Shown piece after piece: positions 1 through 9,167 of a stretch of DNA of 64,000 nt (positions within the stretch are counted from its first letter, which is position 1; each line of letters starts with the position of its first letter). The stretch spans positions 6,685,001 to 6,749,000 of the forward strand of contig NZ_CP030038.1 of NCBI RefSeq assembly GCF_015291725.1. Reading direction: 5' to 3'. A model generated the notes under the pieces. That model worked only from the letters and a program-made list of their open reading frames with translations. It did no database searches and was not told the DNA's origin. The DNA is from Bradyrhizobium sp. CCBAU 51765 (GTDB lineage: Bacteria > Pseudomonadota > Alphaproteobacteria > Rhizobiales > Xanthobacteraceae). The position numbers were made by a program, and so were the translations under genes.

Positions 1-177
1 CTTCTTCGATTTCTCGGTTCAGCGCAGCGAACACGTCTCCGCCTTCATCAACCTGACCGCCGACGAGCTCCCAGCAACCGGGAAGAGGCGACGGCTCATT
101 GTGCGCTTCTGCACGAAAATCCGTCCCAACGAGTCCGGGATTAGCGCGCGTGCGACAATTTGCTTTTTGGACGCCAT
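1..177 (-). pseudogene. NUDIX hydrolase, 5' part, frameshifted and cut by window edge
   Basis: The minus strand from the ATG at 177 encodes an N-terminus typical of NUDIX hydrolases (MASKKQIVARALIPDSLGRI, then FVQKR and RRLF). The expected continuation PGCWELVGGQVDEGG, the lead-in to the Nudix box, lies in another frame. The switch falls near position 79, where one base appears to be missing between the codons for RRLF and PGCWE. NUDIX enzymes hydrolyse nucleoside diphosphates linked to other moieties; the substrate cannot be told. The gene runs off the left edge, so the catalytic REXXEE helix is only begun (NREIEE). It is divergent from the broken P-loop gene at 214. A sequencing error could also produce a single-base loss. 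Confidence 0.65.
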
Positions 178-213
178 GTTTCTAATCTAACGTGTAGTAG
201 AAAAAATGCCGGT

Positions 214-1069
214 ATGACGAGTCTCAACGATATTTTAGACCGATTTCGGCCAGGCCCGCCGAGCGGGACAATTAAGCTCGGCGTACTGGGGGCACCGGGC
301 ACGGGAAAGTCGACTCGCACGGCGCGTCTGTCCGAGGCTCTTGTCGGACGGTGGCTGCCCGTTTCCTTGTAGCCGCCGACGGCATGATGTCGAGCGTGGC
401 ATCGCGGCTCCAGGTCCAATACTCAATGTTTCATCACTCGATCACTTCACGCTCTACAAGTATGTACCAAATAAGGTCCAGAGTGATTGCTACATGCTTG
501 TGGACGAGTGGGGTACCCCGTGTTCCCACCACAGACGGAGACATGATCTACGTCATTCAGCGACCGGCGGCTCTCTTCGACAGTTTCAAGGCTGGTCCCC
601 AACGTTTTCTGCGCGAAGCGGCAACTCGAATAGCAAACTTCGTCACGCTCCCGCTCCAGGCCACGCTCTGTGAGGGCTTCCGAAGGGCGTTGAATCAACA
701 ATCGTTCATCCGCGCCGTGTCAGACACCGGAGCGTGTCTCATTGGCGATGCTTGGTCTCACAAGGACCTCACCGCCCAGGGAATTAAGCCTTTCTTGATG
801 CCAATTTGCTGGCAGAGCTCATTATTGCACGTCCGTACATGGACGCCCGCTTCGAGCAGGAGCTCAAGCTCCAGTGGTCTCAGCGCACCGCATTATATGC
901 GGGAGAAGTCGAGCGAGCACATAGGCTTGCTGGATTCCTGCCTGCAACCCCACCGCAGATCGAAGAGTTGCAGACGATCGCCAGAAATCCCGAACCGAGT
1001 TCGAAATTTCTCGGGCTCGAAGCCAAGAGCTATTACGAGAAGGACTTCGTCAAAGACCTGACAGCTTGA
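214..1069 (+). pseudogene. P-loop NTPase (kinase-like) remnant with several frameshifts
   Basis: An ATG at 214 opens a protein with a clear Walker A motif, LGVLGAPGTGKST, at about residues 24-36, then the frame stops at 372. Coherent protein-like sequence continues in other frames: VDEWGTP, then DGDMIYVIQRPAALFDSF and LIGDAWSHKDL, and finally a stretch ending EAKSYYEKDFVKDLTA at 1069. The pieces together would make an ATP-binding protein of about 280 residues. I do not recognise the family beyond the P-loop. At least three indels are needed to join the pieces, so it is almost certainly inactive. Confidence 0.55.
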
Positions 1070-1156
1070 TGCCAACCGCCGCGACGAAGATGTCGCAGCA
1101 CGTCGTTGAGAAGAAGCATCTTGGCGGAAGGGCCTCTTCCATCCCTGTAATTGGCG

Positions 1157-2515
1157 CTAGCGCGCAATACGCGGGTGCTCTCCGGGATGGTCGTCGACCC
1201 GAAGGTTCATGATAGAGGCCGATGGCGAACACGGATTGGCATCACCAAACTGCACCACGTTCTGGACTGCGACCGATAATTGGAGTGAAAAGTCGAGAGG
1301 CTTCGGCGGAGGTGCGCTGGTGATGGGATTGCAGCTTGCATCCACACCTCCAAACGGCTGATTACCCTTCAGATCTCTGAACCAAAGCATCTTCTGAGCG
1401 TCCGTCGTACAGGCGCTCGAAAATGTAATGGGGGCCGACGGCAATTGGGCGGTGCTGTGACAACTCAAGCACCCCGAAATCGGATTGTCGACCGGCCCGT
1501 TCGCGCGCCCCGCCCATCCCAAATGGGAGGCTGCGTAAGCAGGCGCCTGGTCCGAGATCGTGGTTTCGGTCAGCTTCTTGCCTGCTTGCTGGTCAGCGGG
1601 TGTGAAGCCGAAGTCATTTCCCCATGAAAGGCCTACCGGCCGGAGCCTCCGCCACGGGGAGGTATCAGTTGCATTGCTGTCAAAAGCAAAAGTCCCGAAG
1701 ACCCACCCGGTTGGCGAACGACTATCCACCGCGGCGACGTCCATCTGCATGAGGCGCACGGTTTGGGGGCCGGCAGCTGTCCGGATCGTCCACTGCGGAG
1801 CACCCGACAAGACGTCAGAATCCTGAAAGTCATTCGCAGTAACGTCGCTGAACAAGATCTTGAAGGTCATTGCTCCTTGGGGGAATTGAGCTTTTGCTAG
1901 ATCGGGCGAAGCGCCGCCCAAGACCTGTCCGATCGTGACGGCACCCGCTGCATTGTAGAAGCCGACCGCATAATTGTGAATGGTCACTCCTGGCTTGAGA
2001 CCGAGCTCCGGTCCGGTCACAGAACGTTCTGAGGTCAAGCCGCGCATCGGCTCTCGTGCACGCGGTCCAAAATTCATCAGCGGCATGTGAAACCAGGGCC
2101 GAACGTTGTTAGCTTCCGGCTTGAAGTCGGCATCGATCATGCCATCAAATGCATAGTCTCGCAGGGCATAGAGGTAAGCATCGGCGCCCGTCACTCCGTC
2201 CTTGAAGTCGATATTCGACCACGGTGCGTCGTTCGCCGGGACAGCCGTAGGGTACGATTGGGACAGTTTGAACCACGGACCAGCGCTCGGTACCATCGCT
2301 GATGGCGTGACGAAGTCTGGAAAGGCCCCGGTGCATTGCGCAATGAAAGGTGCCGGCTCAGGAGCCGGAACGCCCTTCCCTGTCACCGAGAGGCAAGTCG
2401 ATCCGGGAGCACAACCGCTAGCGGCATGTCCATGTGTTGGAGCAAGGCATGTGATCGTGGTCGCAAAAAGGACGTTGCGAAATATACGACTTCCTAAATG
2501 TTGAATAACGCGCAT
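1157..2515 (-). CDS. Secreted protein with c-type haem motif
   Basis: A 452-aa protein with an N-terminal signal peptide (basic start MRVIQHLGSRIFRN, hydrophobic core, AHA-like cleavage region around residue 32), so it is probably periplasmic. Near residue 370 it carries one CLSCH motif (CxxCH), the covalent haem c attachment site. No other recognised domain is visible. I chose the ATG at 2515 over an upstream alternative because purine-rich AGAGGAAAGAGG directly precedes it and the signal peptide begins there. It is divergent from the secreted molybdopterin-fold protein at 2650, and the pair could work in the same periplasmic redox process, but that is inference. One CxxCH suggests a mono-haem cytochrome-like oxidoreductase rather than a cytochrome chain component. 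Confidence 0.7.
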   Translation of the reverse strand: MRVIQHLGSRIFRNVLFATTITCLAPTHGHAASGCAPGSTCLSVTGKGVPAPEPAPFIAQCTGAFPDFVTPSAMVPSAGPWFKLSQSYPTAVPANDAPWSNIDFKDGVTGADAYLYALRDYAFDGMIDADFKPEANNVRPWFHMPLMNFGPRAREPMRGLTSERSVTGPELGLKPGVTIHNYAVGFYNAAGAVTIGQVLGGASPDLAKAQFPQGAMTFKILFSDVTANDFQDSDVLSGAPQWTIRTAAGPQTVRLMQMDVAAVDSRSPTGWVFGTFAFDSNATDTSPWRRLRPVGLSWGNDFGFTPADQQAGKKLTETTISDQAPAYAASHLGWAGRANGPVDNPISGCLSCHSTAQLPSAPITFSSACTTDAQKMLWFRDLKGNQPFGGVDASCNPITSAPPPKPLDFSLQLSVAVQNVVQFGDANPCSPSASIMNLRVDDHPGEHPRIAR

Positions 2516-2649
2516 GAGCCTCTTTCCTCTATGACGCACCACTTCATTCCGATACAATTACAGCGCGAATTCGCCTTTGCAAGCCCGAATTGATTCCCAG
2601 TAAGTTTTCGCTCAGAGCTTGGAAGTAGGCCCTGACCTTTAAAGAGAGG

Positions 2650-3150
2650 ATGATGATCGTGTTCTGTACGAAACGTACGGTGCTTCTCCTTTTTCTCTTT
2701 GCAGCAAGCGCGCAGGCGCAGACTGCAACGTCATCTGCTTATTTGACGGTAGATGGACAAGTGACGACTCCACTGTCCTTCTCTGAACCCGACTTTCAGG
2801 CACTTCCTCACACATCGATCACCGTCACGGATTCGGCCGGGAAAAGTACGACCTATTCAGGAGTTGACCTGGCTGTCCTTTTGAACAAAGCGGGGGTGCC
2901 GCTCAAGCAAGACCTGAAAGGTGCCGACGTCGCAAAATATCTCCACGTTCAAGGCGCTGATGGTTTCGTCGCGATTATTTCTCTGCCCGAGTTTGATAAC
3001 GGCACGTTCCTGGTGGCAGATGCGCAAGATGGCTCCCCATTGCCGAGCGGGACCGGTCCTCTCCAGGTCATTTCACCTCAAGAAGGTCGTCGTAGCCGCT
3101 GGGTGAAACAACTGAACTTGCTGCAGATCACCAAATCTTCACCGCAATAG
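2650..3150 (+). CDS. Secreted molybdopterin-binding-fold (SUOX-like) protein
   Basis: A 166-aa protein with a signal peptide (hydrophobic VLLLFLFAASAQAQ, cleavage after AQAQ). The mature part has the pattern of the small oxidoreductase molybdopterin-binding domain: a VDGQVTTPLSFSEPDFQALP strand-turn, TYSGVDLAVLLNKAGVP, then DGFVAIISLPEF and PLQVISPQEGRRSRWVKQL. Stand-alone versions of this domain often lack the cysteine that ligates molybdenum in sulfite oxidase, and none is visible here, so it may bind a ligand without being catalytic. The ribosome site AAAGAGAGG sits just before ATGATG. It is divergent from the CxxCH protein. Confidence 0.7.
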   Translation: MMIVFCTKRTVLLLFLFAASAQAQTATSSAYLTVDGQVTTPLSFSEPDFQALPHTSITVTDSAGKSTTYSGVDLAVLLNKAGVPLKQDLKGADVAKYLHVQGADGFVAIISLPEFDNGTFLVADAQDGSPLPSGTGPLQVISPQEGRRSRWVKQLNLLQITKSSPQ

Positions 3151-3196
3151 CCGCACCAGAGCGAGGACTAGTCACTGGCGTCCAATCCGAGCGGCC

Positions 3197-3994
3197 TCAC
3201 TCTCTGCGCATGAGCCAGACGAACACGGTCGAATAAAGCGGGTCGTCCCGAATACAAACCTTGCTCAGAGACAGTACGTCTAGCCGGTGTTCGTCGGCGG
3301 CGCGCCTGATAGATGCTTCGTTGATATATGAGTTATCATGCCCTTCCGCGTCGATAAAACGCGCGCTCCTGACCCAGTCGGCACCGATCATGTAGCCGTC
3401 CTCAGCGAGTTGAGCCGCGGCGTTTCCAAGAGCCCATGCGTAGCGTTCTGGGCTTTTGCAAAGCCCAAACAGACCAATTGCCGTAATCAAGTCGTGCTGC
3501 GGGCCGGGTACGTCACAAAAGGGCGTGCTGAGCACATCATGGATGATGAACTTGTCGATCTTCTCCCGCACGCACGCCAAGTGATGGTGGTCACGCCCGA
3601 ACCTTGCTAGCACTTGCTGGTAGCAGGGAGGGATGTCGTCCGATAGAATGAAATCGTGAAGCACCTTGAGTGCTTCGGCGCTTTTGTCGCAGCAATCGAT
3701 GCTCGTTCGGACATTTGCGGGAATAGACCAGAACAAGGTCGTTGGACCGCAACCAAGATCAAGCCAGCACTCGACCTCTTCTACGCCCGCGATGAGCTCG
3801 AGAATTTCGTCGGTCCCCTGCCCGTCCCGGAAGGATTCATTGAAATACAGGGATCGGTACTGCGAGAAGTAATCAACATGCTCTTGATCAAGCCTGGTGT
3901 GTGACAGCGCGTCCCTCCAGGGAGCGCTGGAGGACTTCACCCGGCTTTCGTCCTCACCCAACCACCCGCCAACATATTGAGTTCGGCTTCGCAT
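3197..3994 (-). CDS. SAM-dependent methyltransferase (NNMT/PNMT-like fold)
   Basis: A 265-aa class I methyltransferase. Motif I is LDLGCGPTTLFWSIP near residues 78-92, followed by an acidic strand end (SIDCCDKSAEAL) for the ribose of SAM, and a C-terminal half with GYMIGADWVRSARF and STVFVWLMRRE. The motif style resembles the nicotinamide/phenylethanolamine N-methyltransferase group. I start at 3994 because that ATG overlaps the upstream stop codon by one base (TGATG), which indicates translational coupling. It is the last gene of the radical SAM operon and is expected to act on the same product; the substrate is unknown. Confidence 0.75.
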   Translation of the reverse strand: MRSRTQYVGGWLGEDESRVKSSSAPWRDALSHTRLDQEHVDYFSQYRSLYFNESFRDGQGTDEILELIAGVEEVECWLDLGCGPTTLFWSIPANVRTSIDCCDKSAEALKVLHDFILSDDIPPCYQQVLARFGRDHHHLACVREKIDKFIIHDVLSTPFCDVPGPQHDLITAIGLFGLCKSPERYAWALGNAAAQLAEDGYMIGADWVRSARFIDAEGHDNSYINEASIRRAADEHRLDVLSLSKVCIRDDPLYSTVFVWLMRRE

Positions 3995-4845
3995 CACGTA
4001 GCTTCCGCCACGATGAGCAGGCGGGCAGAGTTTTCGCTGACGGGCACCCGCCTGTAATTGCCATATGCTTCTACCATCCGAAACCCAGCGGCTTGCAGCA
4101 GGGCGGACATCTGGCAAAGCGAGTAGATCCTTAACTCGACCGTCGAGACAAACTCTTCGGTCAACGCGCCATTTACGAGAGTGTAGAAGAACGTTAGCTC
4201 AAGCAGCTGATTTGAACGGAGGCGTTGGGATCGCGATCGCCTGAGGAGGCTACCATCGTCCAGGCCTCTTTCCCACTCTGCGATGAGTTCGTTGTCACCG
4301 AGTCCGGCCGCGAAGTATTCAGGCCCATCCTCAGTAGGTTCGCTCGACCGGGCGAACGTCGCGAGATCTAGAACCAGGCACCCTCGCTTCGACATGTGGC
4401 GCTTGAATGATGATAAGGCGTCCAGTGCCTCGGTCTCGCTGCCGAGAAGCTGAAAACACTCGCGCGGACACACGATGAGGTCGAACATGGCGGAAAGCTT
4501 GAGAAACCGCATGTCCTCAAGAACAGTCTTTACGTTCTCGATTCCGCCGCGTGCCGCCAAACGCCTTTGCAGCTGCAGAAGCATTTTCGGGTCACGGTCG
4601 ACCGCAGTGATGCGCTCGACGCGGCGCGAAAGTGGGAGCGTCAATCTGCCGCAAGCGCACGGCACCTCGAGGACATTTCCCCCCCGCATTTGCCCCACAG
4701 AGGCGATGAACTCGACTTCATCCGGGAACGAGCCAAATTCACAATCATAGAATGCACTTCTCTCCCTATAGCCGATTGGAAGGGGGTGATTTCCGCCTAT
4801 TGGACCCGAGCCTGCTTTACCCAAAGCACCAACGTTAGAGCTCAT
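3994..4845 (-). CDS. SAM-dependent methyltransferase
   Basis: A 283-aa class I methyltransferase with motif I NVLEVPCACGRLTLPLSRR near residues 60-78, motif II ITAVDRDPKML and an acidic LEDMRFL segment. The start at 4845 is chosen because the ATG overlaps the last 11 bases of the preceding radical SAM gene, as in the rest of this operon; the longer reading frame upstream would be antisense-like sequence inside that gene. The GxGxG loop is altered (PCACG), which is seen in some small-molecule methyltransferases. Two adjacent methyltransferases at the end of a peptide-modification operon suggest two methylation steps, or one methylation and one non-canonical use of SAM. Confidence 0.75.
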   Translation of the reverse strand: MSSNVGALGKAGSGPIGGNHPLPIGYRERSAFYDCEFGSFPDEVEFIASVGQMRGGNVLEVPCACGRLTLPLSRRVERITAVDRDPKMLLQLQRRLAARGGIENVKTVLEDMRFLKLSAMFDLIVCPRECFQLLGSETEALDALSSFKRHMSKRGCLVLDLATFARSSEPTEDGPEYFAAGLGDNELIAEWERGLDDGSLLRRSRSQRLRSNQLLELTFFYTLVNGALTEEFVSTVELRIYSLCQMSALLQAAGFRMVEAYGNYRRVPVSENSARLLIVAEAT

Positions 4846-6409
4846 TGCTCGTCTCACCCAAGCGACTGACGAGATCGGCGGCCGTGATATCGGCTGAAGA
4901 TAGGTTAGCGAGGTTCTGCCATTCAGCGGCGAGGTTGGCTCTATCGAACAACAGACGCTCTGAGAAGTGATTGCATTTGCAACCAGACGTGTAATTGTAG
5001 TTGGCATTGACTATCAAAGGCGAATGGATGGCACCGAACAGATTGTCACCTACACTCAATCCTTCTAGCACGCCCAGGCTTGCCAGATCGTCCAAGTCGA
5101 CACCGGTGCCTGGGCTGGCAAAGAAACCGTCACCAGCTCTGAACTTCGCGATCGGCTGATGGAGGAAACGAAACGAGCACTCCTTTCTTGCAAGCAGCTT
5201 GTCCACATCGTGCGAAGCTATGGCCTCACTTTCGCAGGACCACGACTTTTGTCCGCCTATTCTTCCCCGTCTAGCCCGTCCCGTCCTTATGACAGGCTCG
5301 AAGTAGCTCCGAAGGCCTTCGTGAGCGACAAACGTGGCTAACGCAGGAACATCTCGAGCGGAAGCATCGCTGACGGGAAACTCTATACCGAAACGGCCGC
5401 GATGGTTCCCTTTGAACACCGCCATCAGGTCCAGCAGGCTCGTTGGCAGCTCCAGCGCGTGATTAGTAAGCACGACCTCACGATAGTCGTATTCTCCGGT
5501 TCTCGGATTGCGCCAGCTTGAATTATTGGGGCTCGATGTGCTCCAAATGGAATGATAGATCTGCAAGACATCCTTGTATTCCTCGATCTGCGCGATGAAC
5601 GCGCGCACAGTCGGCTTGCTGTCGCCGGCAGCAGAGAAGCGCTCAATATTGCGAGCAATCTGTTCACGGATGTGAGAGCTCGAAAAACGGCCGTATGTTC
5701 GCCAATGACCGGCAGCCGCTTCCTCGCTTGAAAATATCAATCCTGCAGTGAAGATGAGCCATTGCATGCCGGATGCTGCGACGAGCTCCAGCAGATCGAA
5801 GAACCGTGGGAACACAGTTACTTCACCGTCCCCCGATGTCTGTATCACCTTGGCTCCCAGTGCGCGAGCTTGGGAGATGGTGCCGGCTGCTCCATCGAAA
5901 TAGGAGGTTATCTGCTCTTCCATATACGGGTGCTTGTCGATCGGAACGGCGGACGCATAGCAGCCCGAACACGCCAAATTGCACTGCTTCGGACAAAAAA
6001 GATGCAGAGAATCTATGCAGTTCGTCAACGCGCTTCGCACGCGGCTCATCAGTTCCTCTCTGGTCGCTCGCCGGATGCTATCGAGGTGGGACGAGTAGGC
6101 CGAATCCGCCGTAAACCAGCCGGGCAAATCCAGATTCACGGACCCGCACTGACCGTCTGGCAATCGCCGCTCGCCGGCAAACCTTTCAATTGAGGTCGCA
6201 TAGAACGGTATCCGATAGGCCTTGGATATCGCAAAGTCGAGCGTCATCGCATTCTTAGCCATCTCGATTGAATGCGAGGTCTTCGGAAGGTGCCCAGGCA
6301 AGACGTTCGTGCACCCGAATTCGCTCTGTTTGGAGAGGAAGTAGCGCAGGACCTCCGGATGGATCCTTGAAGGGCTCGTCTCAAATTGCGAGAACATACC
6401 GAACTCCAC
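4835..6409 (-). CDS. Radical SAM protein
   Basis: A 524-aa protein with the radical SAM cluster motif CNLACSGC (Cys143, Cys147, Cys150), preceded by Cys139. After it come a GDGEVTVFPRFFDLL glycine-rich segment, equivalent to the GGEP motif, and a C-terminal region with CKCNHF that may hold further ligands. It lacks a recognisable SPASM domain. The N-terminal 135 residues are unassigned. It lies 5 bases after the alanine-dehydrogenase-like gene and overlaps the first methyltransferase by 11 bases, so it belongs to the same operon as the candidate precursor peptide at 8980. Role in peptide or product modification is inferred from context. Confidence 0.8.
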   Translation of the reverse strand: MEFGMFSQFETSPSRIHPEVLRYFLSKQSEFGCTNVLPGHLPKTSHSIEMAKNAMTLDFAISKAYRIPFYATSIERFAGERRLPDGQCGSVNLDLPGWFTADSAYSSHLDSIRRATREELMSRVRSALTNCIDSLHLFCPKQCNLACSGCYASAVPIDKHPYMEEQITSYFDGAAGTISQARALGAKVIQTSGDGEVTVFPRFFDLLELVAASGMQWLIFTAGLIFSSEEAAAGHWRTYGRFSSSHIREQIARNIERFSAAGDSKPTVRAFIAQIEEYKDVLQIYHSIWSTSSPNNSSWRNPRTGEYDYREVVLTNHALELPTSLLDLMAVFKGNHRGRFGIEFPVSDASARDVPALATFVAHEGLRSYFEPVIRTGRARRGRIGGQKSWSCESEAIASHDVDKLLARKECSFRFLHQPIAKFRAGDGFFASPGTGVDLDDLASLGVLEGLSVGDNLFGAIHSPLIVNANYNYTSGCKCNHFSERLLFDRANLAAEWQNLANLSSADITAADLVSRLGETSNEL

Positions 6410-6414
6410 ATCGT

Positions 6415-7521
6415 TTAGGCGATTGGCATTCGCGTTTCTAAGGCATCATGCCGAATGAGCTCTGGATGAACGAGCTCGCCGGCCTTGGCTATCATGCATC
6501 GTTCGATCATTCTTGACCGACCGCCGCGCAAGCAGACATCGGTCAACTTGCGAACATATCTGATCACACGCTCGGATGTCGCTTTAGATGCTGTTACCGG
6601 TACCGATGCAGGCAGATGATCGATCTTGATGTGCAAGACGCTGTTTATGAGCCGCGCTGGAGCGCGATGGCTTGTTGTGCTCTTAAAGGACGGCAAGTAT
6701 CCCTTCCCGTAGCCGCAAGTGACGTCCACGATCACCGACCCAGGTTTCATGGTGGACACCATGCGTTCGTCCACCATCGCGGGCGTATCGAAGGTGGAAA
6801 TCAGGATTGCGCCGATCAGTACGTCAGCCTTCTTGACTTCCTCACGCAGGACACCTCGGCGATTGAGCAGACATCTCACGCGCCTACCGAACTCCTGCTC
6901 AATTTGCGCTATCTTGGTGGCGTTGCGCACGAAGATTGTCACCTGAGCGCCCAATGCGATCGCCGTTTGCGCCGCTGCGCGCCCGACATTTCCAGCGCCA
7001 ATAATGACCACCCTAGGAAAAGGCCCGTTCGGCGCCGCGCCCATCAGCAATCCTCGGCCGCCGAGATGAGACTGTAAATGGTAGGCGGCATAGATCACGG
7101 CCATTCGACCGGCAATATCGGAATCGGACACCGAAGCCGGATAGGTGCCCGCGCGTGAAATAAACTCGAAAGCGTACGCGGTGAGCTGCGAGGTCTTTAG
7201 TGCCTTCATCAGCGCAGGGTTTCCCTCTGCGTGCATGAATGCGGCCAGATGGGACCCTTTGCGGAAGAATCTATATTCTTCGGGTAGAGGGGCCTTATAC
7301 TTGAGGACGAGATTAGCTTGCCATGCCTCGAGCGATGTTACGATGCGCGCCCCAGCCTCCGCGTAGGCTTCGTCGGATATTCCAAGCGATGCCGCAGCCT
7401 TGGCCTCGACCATAACATCGTATCTATCCTGGACCAAAGTTTTGATTTCGTGTGGCAGCAGGAGCACCCGCCTCTCGCTCGTTCCTCGCTCCTTCAGGAG
7501 CCCAATTGACTGCCTAGCCAT
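6415..7521 (-). CDS. Alanine dehydrogenase / PNT-family NAD(P)-binding enzyme
   Basis: A 368-aa protein with the two-domain layout of alanine dehydrogenase: N-terminal IGLLKERGTSERRVLLLPHE, the VEAKAAASLGISDEAYAEAG segment, and a Rossmann domain with VVIIGAGNVGRAAAQTA (GxGxxG) near residue 175. The same fold serves alanine dehydrogenase, transhydrogenase and N5-carboxyalkyl-ornithine/opine-type synthases. Sequence alone does not tell whether it deaminates an amino acid or reductively joins an amine and a keto acid. The ATG at 7521 overlaps the end of the upstream radical SAM/SPASM gene by 8 bases. Its place between two radical SAM genes argues against housekeeping alanine metabolism. Confidence 0.75.
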   Translation of the reverse strand: MARQSIGLLKERGTSERRVLLLPHEIKTLVQDRYDVMVEAKAAASLGISDEAYAEAGARIVTSLEAWQANLVLKYKAPLPEEYRFFRKGSHLAAFMHAEGNPALMKALKTSQLTAYAFEFISRAGTYPASVSDSDIAGRMAVIYAAYHLQSHLGGRGLLMGAAPNGPFPRVVIIGAGNVGRAAAQTAIALGAQVTIFVRNATKIAQIEQEFGRRVRCLLNRRGVLREEVKKADVLIGAILISTFDTPAMVDERMVSTMKPGSVIVDVTCGYGKGYLPSFKSTTSHRAPARLINSVLHIKIDHLPASVPVTASKATSERVIRYVRKLTDVCLRGGRSRMIERCMIAKAGELVHPELIRHDALETRMPIA

Positions 7522-8761
7522 CGCCGGTCTCAGCCGACGGGAGATGGGCTGCAATCCGCGCGCCGTTTGACCTATTGGCCTGCTTCAGGAAATCTGACGC
7601 ACCGCACAACAATGGATCACCGGTGTAGATCTCGGACATAACCGGGCATCTGCCAGCGCAAGCGTGTTTGGCGCTCCCAATGTCGCAGCTGGCGCAACCC
7701 TTGAAGTCGTTGAAGGATACAGCCCTGATGTCCTTGAAGGATGTGTCCCAGAGTTCGGCAAAGCTCGCTTCTCGCAAGGTCCCTGCAGAGTATTTCTTGG
7801 CGGACATGCAGACCGAGCACGGGTAAACCTCGCCGTCCGATGCAATATACGCGAGCGAGATGCCACAAAACTCCCGCTGTATGGCGTGCGAAAGCCTATA
7901 CGAGAAGGACAGAAACTTTTGAACGCAAAGGCCAATCCTCTGCATCTTTTCGATCCGATCGAGGTAGTTTCTAAAGTAGAGAGGCGAGGCACTTTGTGCG
8001 ACATTGCCATCTGGTGTCAGATGGGGAAACCGCTTTCCTCGCCCGACAGGGCTAAAAGGCGTCACTCCGAAAAACAGATCCTGCTGCGAAGTGAACTCGA
8101 AAATCTCCTCCAGTTCAGCGAGATTGGAATTCGTCAAAGTCGTCATTACGGCTGAGCGGATCCCGTTCTTCTTGAGTAGTTTCAGCTTTTCGATCGTTTC
8201 CTCATAAGTTGACAGATGCCGCATCTTCCTGTGCGATTCGGTCCCGTCCAGGCTCACGCTGACAACGCACTCCTCACGTGGAATTTCATCAATGACCGAT
8301 TGAGAGAGGTAGGTGCCGTTGGTAGCAATCGAAATGACGAAGCCGAGATCGTGAGCATATTTGACGATGGACATGAAATCGGGATGAGCAAAGGGCTCAC
8401 CTCCGCAGAACACGATCGAGAAGACGCCCTTCGCCTTCAGTTGATTAAGTATCGCATAGATTTCGGAAGTGCTCAGCTCGTTTGTTCTTTTCGGACCGGC
8501 CTCGACGTAGCAGTGCAGACACGGAAGATTGCAGTACCGCGTGATTTCGAACCACACGATCAGCGGAGCTGACAGACGGAAGCTGTCGCCAATCGGGACC
8601 GTATCTAATCTAAAGGGTTCAAACTCTTGCTGCTCCGCCTCTGCGTTGATCAGAGCGGCAGCCTCGTTTGAATAGAAACCAATATCGCCAGTGTCCGCAA
8701 ACGCGAGTGTGTAGCCGAATTCCTCGATGCGCGACCGCGTTCGTTTGCGCATGAATTTCAC
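7514..8761 (-). CDS. Radical SAM/SPASM peptide-modifying enzyme
   Basis: A 415-aa protein with the radical SAM motif CNLPCLHC (Cys77, Cys81, Cys84), the GGEPFAHPDF motif and, from about residue 300, a SPASM-type C-terminus rich in cysteine (FCGISLAYIASDGEVYPCS, then CASCDIGSAKHACAGRCP, and a last Cys near LLCGAS) for auxiliary Fe-S clusters. The first 50 residues (FGYTLAFADTGDIGFYSNEA) resemble a leader-recognition region, but that is tentative. Enzymes of this class (PqqE, MftC, AlbA types) modify ribosomally made peptides. A 60-aa ORF with an excellent ribosome site lies 36 bases upstream, the usual arrangement for precursor and enzyme. Confidence 0.85.
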   Translation of the reverse strand: MKFMRKRTRSRIEEFGYTLAFADTGDIGFYSNEAAALINAEAEQQEFEPFRLDTVPIGDSFRLSAPLIVWFEITRYCNLPCLHCYVEAGPKRTNELSTSEIYAILNQLKAKGVFSIVFCGGEPFAHPDFMSIVKYAHDLGFVISIATNGTYLSQSVIDEIPREECVVSVSLDGTESHRKMRHLSTYEETIEKLKLLKKNGIRSAVMTTLTNSNLAELEEIFEFTSQQDLFFGVTPFSPVGRGKRFPHLTPDGNVAQSASPLYFRNYLDRIEKMQRIGLCVQKFLSFSYRLSHAIQREFCGISLAYIASDGEVYPCSVCMSAKKYSAGTLREASFAELWDTSFKDIRAVSFNDFKGCASCDIGSAKHACAGRCPVMSEIYTGDPLLCGASDFLKQANRSNGARIAAHLPSAETGDG

Positions 8762-8797
8762 TCGCGCTTGCGGAGCTGACAGGGCTGTAAAGCCGAT

Positions 8798-8980
8798 TTA
8801 AATGGCGTTTCCAACGAGGAACGTCGCCGGGGAGATCTTCCCGGTGTCCACGTGCGCCTCGAACTCTGCGCTAGCTGTCAGCTTCCTGCTGCCGGTCGCT
8901 TTCGCGAATTCCTCCAATTGCTTCTTTTGCTCAGGTGTGAGTTCAAGAGCCAATGTTTGCGGGGCCGGGCTTTTGGACAT
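8798..8980 (-). CDS. Candidate RiPP precursor peptide (60 aa)
   Basis: A 60-residue protein with a strong ribosome site (AAAGGAGAG, about 6 bases before the ATG at 8980). The N-terminal two thirds look like a leader: LALELTPEQKKQLEEF is an amphipathic helix-like stretch rich in charged residues. The C-terminus AHVDTGKISPATFLVGNAI is short and hydrophobic and would be the core. There is no cysteine, so thioether chemistry is not possible; candidate modified residues are Phe, Val, Leu, Asn and Ile of FLVGNAI. It is the first gene of the operon, directly before the radical SAM/SPASM gene. I do not recognise the precursor family. The function is inferred from size, position and composition. Confidence 0.6.
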   Translation of the reverse strand: MSKSPAPQTLALELTPEQKKQLEEFAKATGSRKLTASAEFEAHVDTGKISPATFLVGNAI

Positions 8981-9167
8981 CGAAACTCTCCTTTTGCGCT
9001 GCGGGAATTACGTTTCACAAAACTGTCACTACTCTTGATTGTACCTTGTCCACATGATGACTTTACGAAGATCAACGCGATAGTTGTCTTTTAGGAAATT
9101 CACAGGATAAAGTTGCGACGCTGGTTATGGCTTGCAACCCCGCCACCGTTTCAGCGAGTCTGCCCTG
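8981..9167. promoter_or_regulatory. Divergent promoter region of peptide operon and speD
   Basis: This 187-base AT-richer stretch separates the minus-strand candidate precursor from the plus-strand speD and must hold both start regions if they are transcribed divergently. The only element I can point to is the ribosome site AAGGAGAG on the minus strand at about 8987-8994. No clear operator or sigma-54 motif is visible. Confidence 0.4.

Noticed and set aside
351..1061. 236-codon plus-strand frame as an intact gene
   Set aside because: Only parts look like protein; the P-loop and the C-terminal end are in other frames, so it is one piece of a frameshifted gene.
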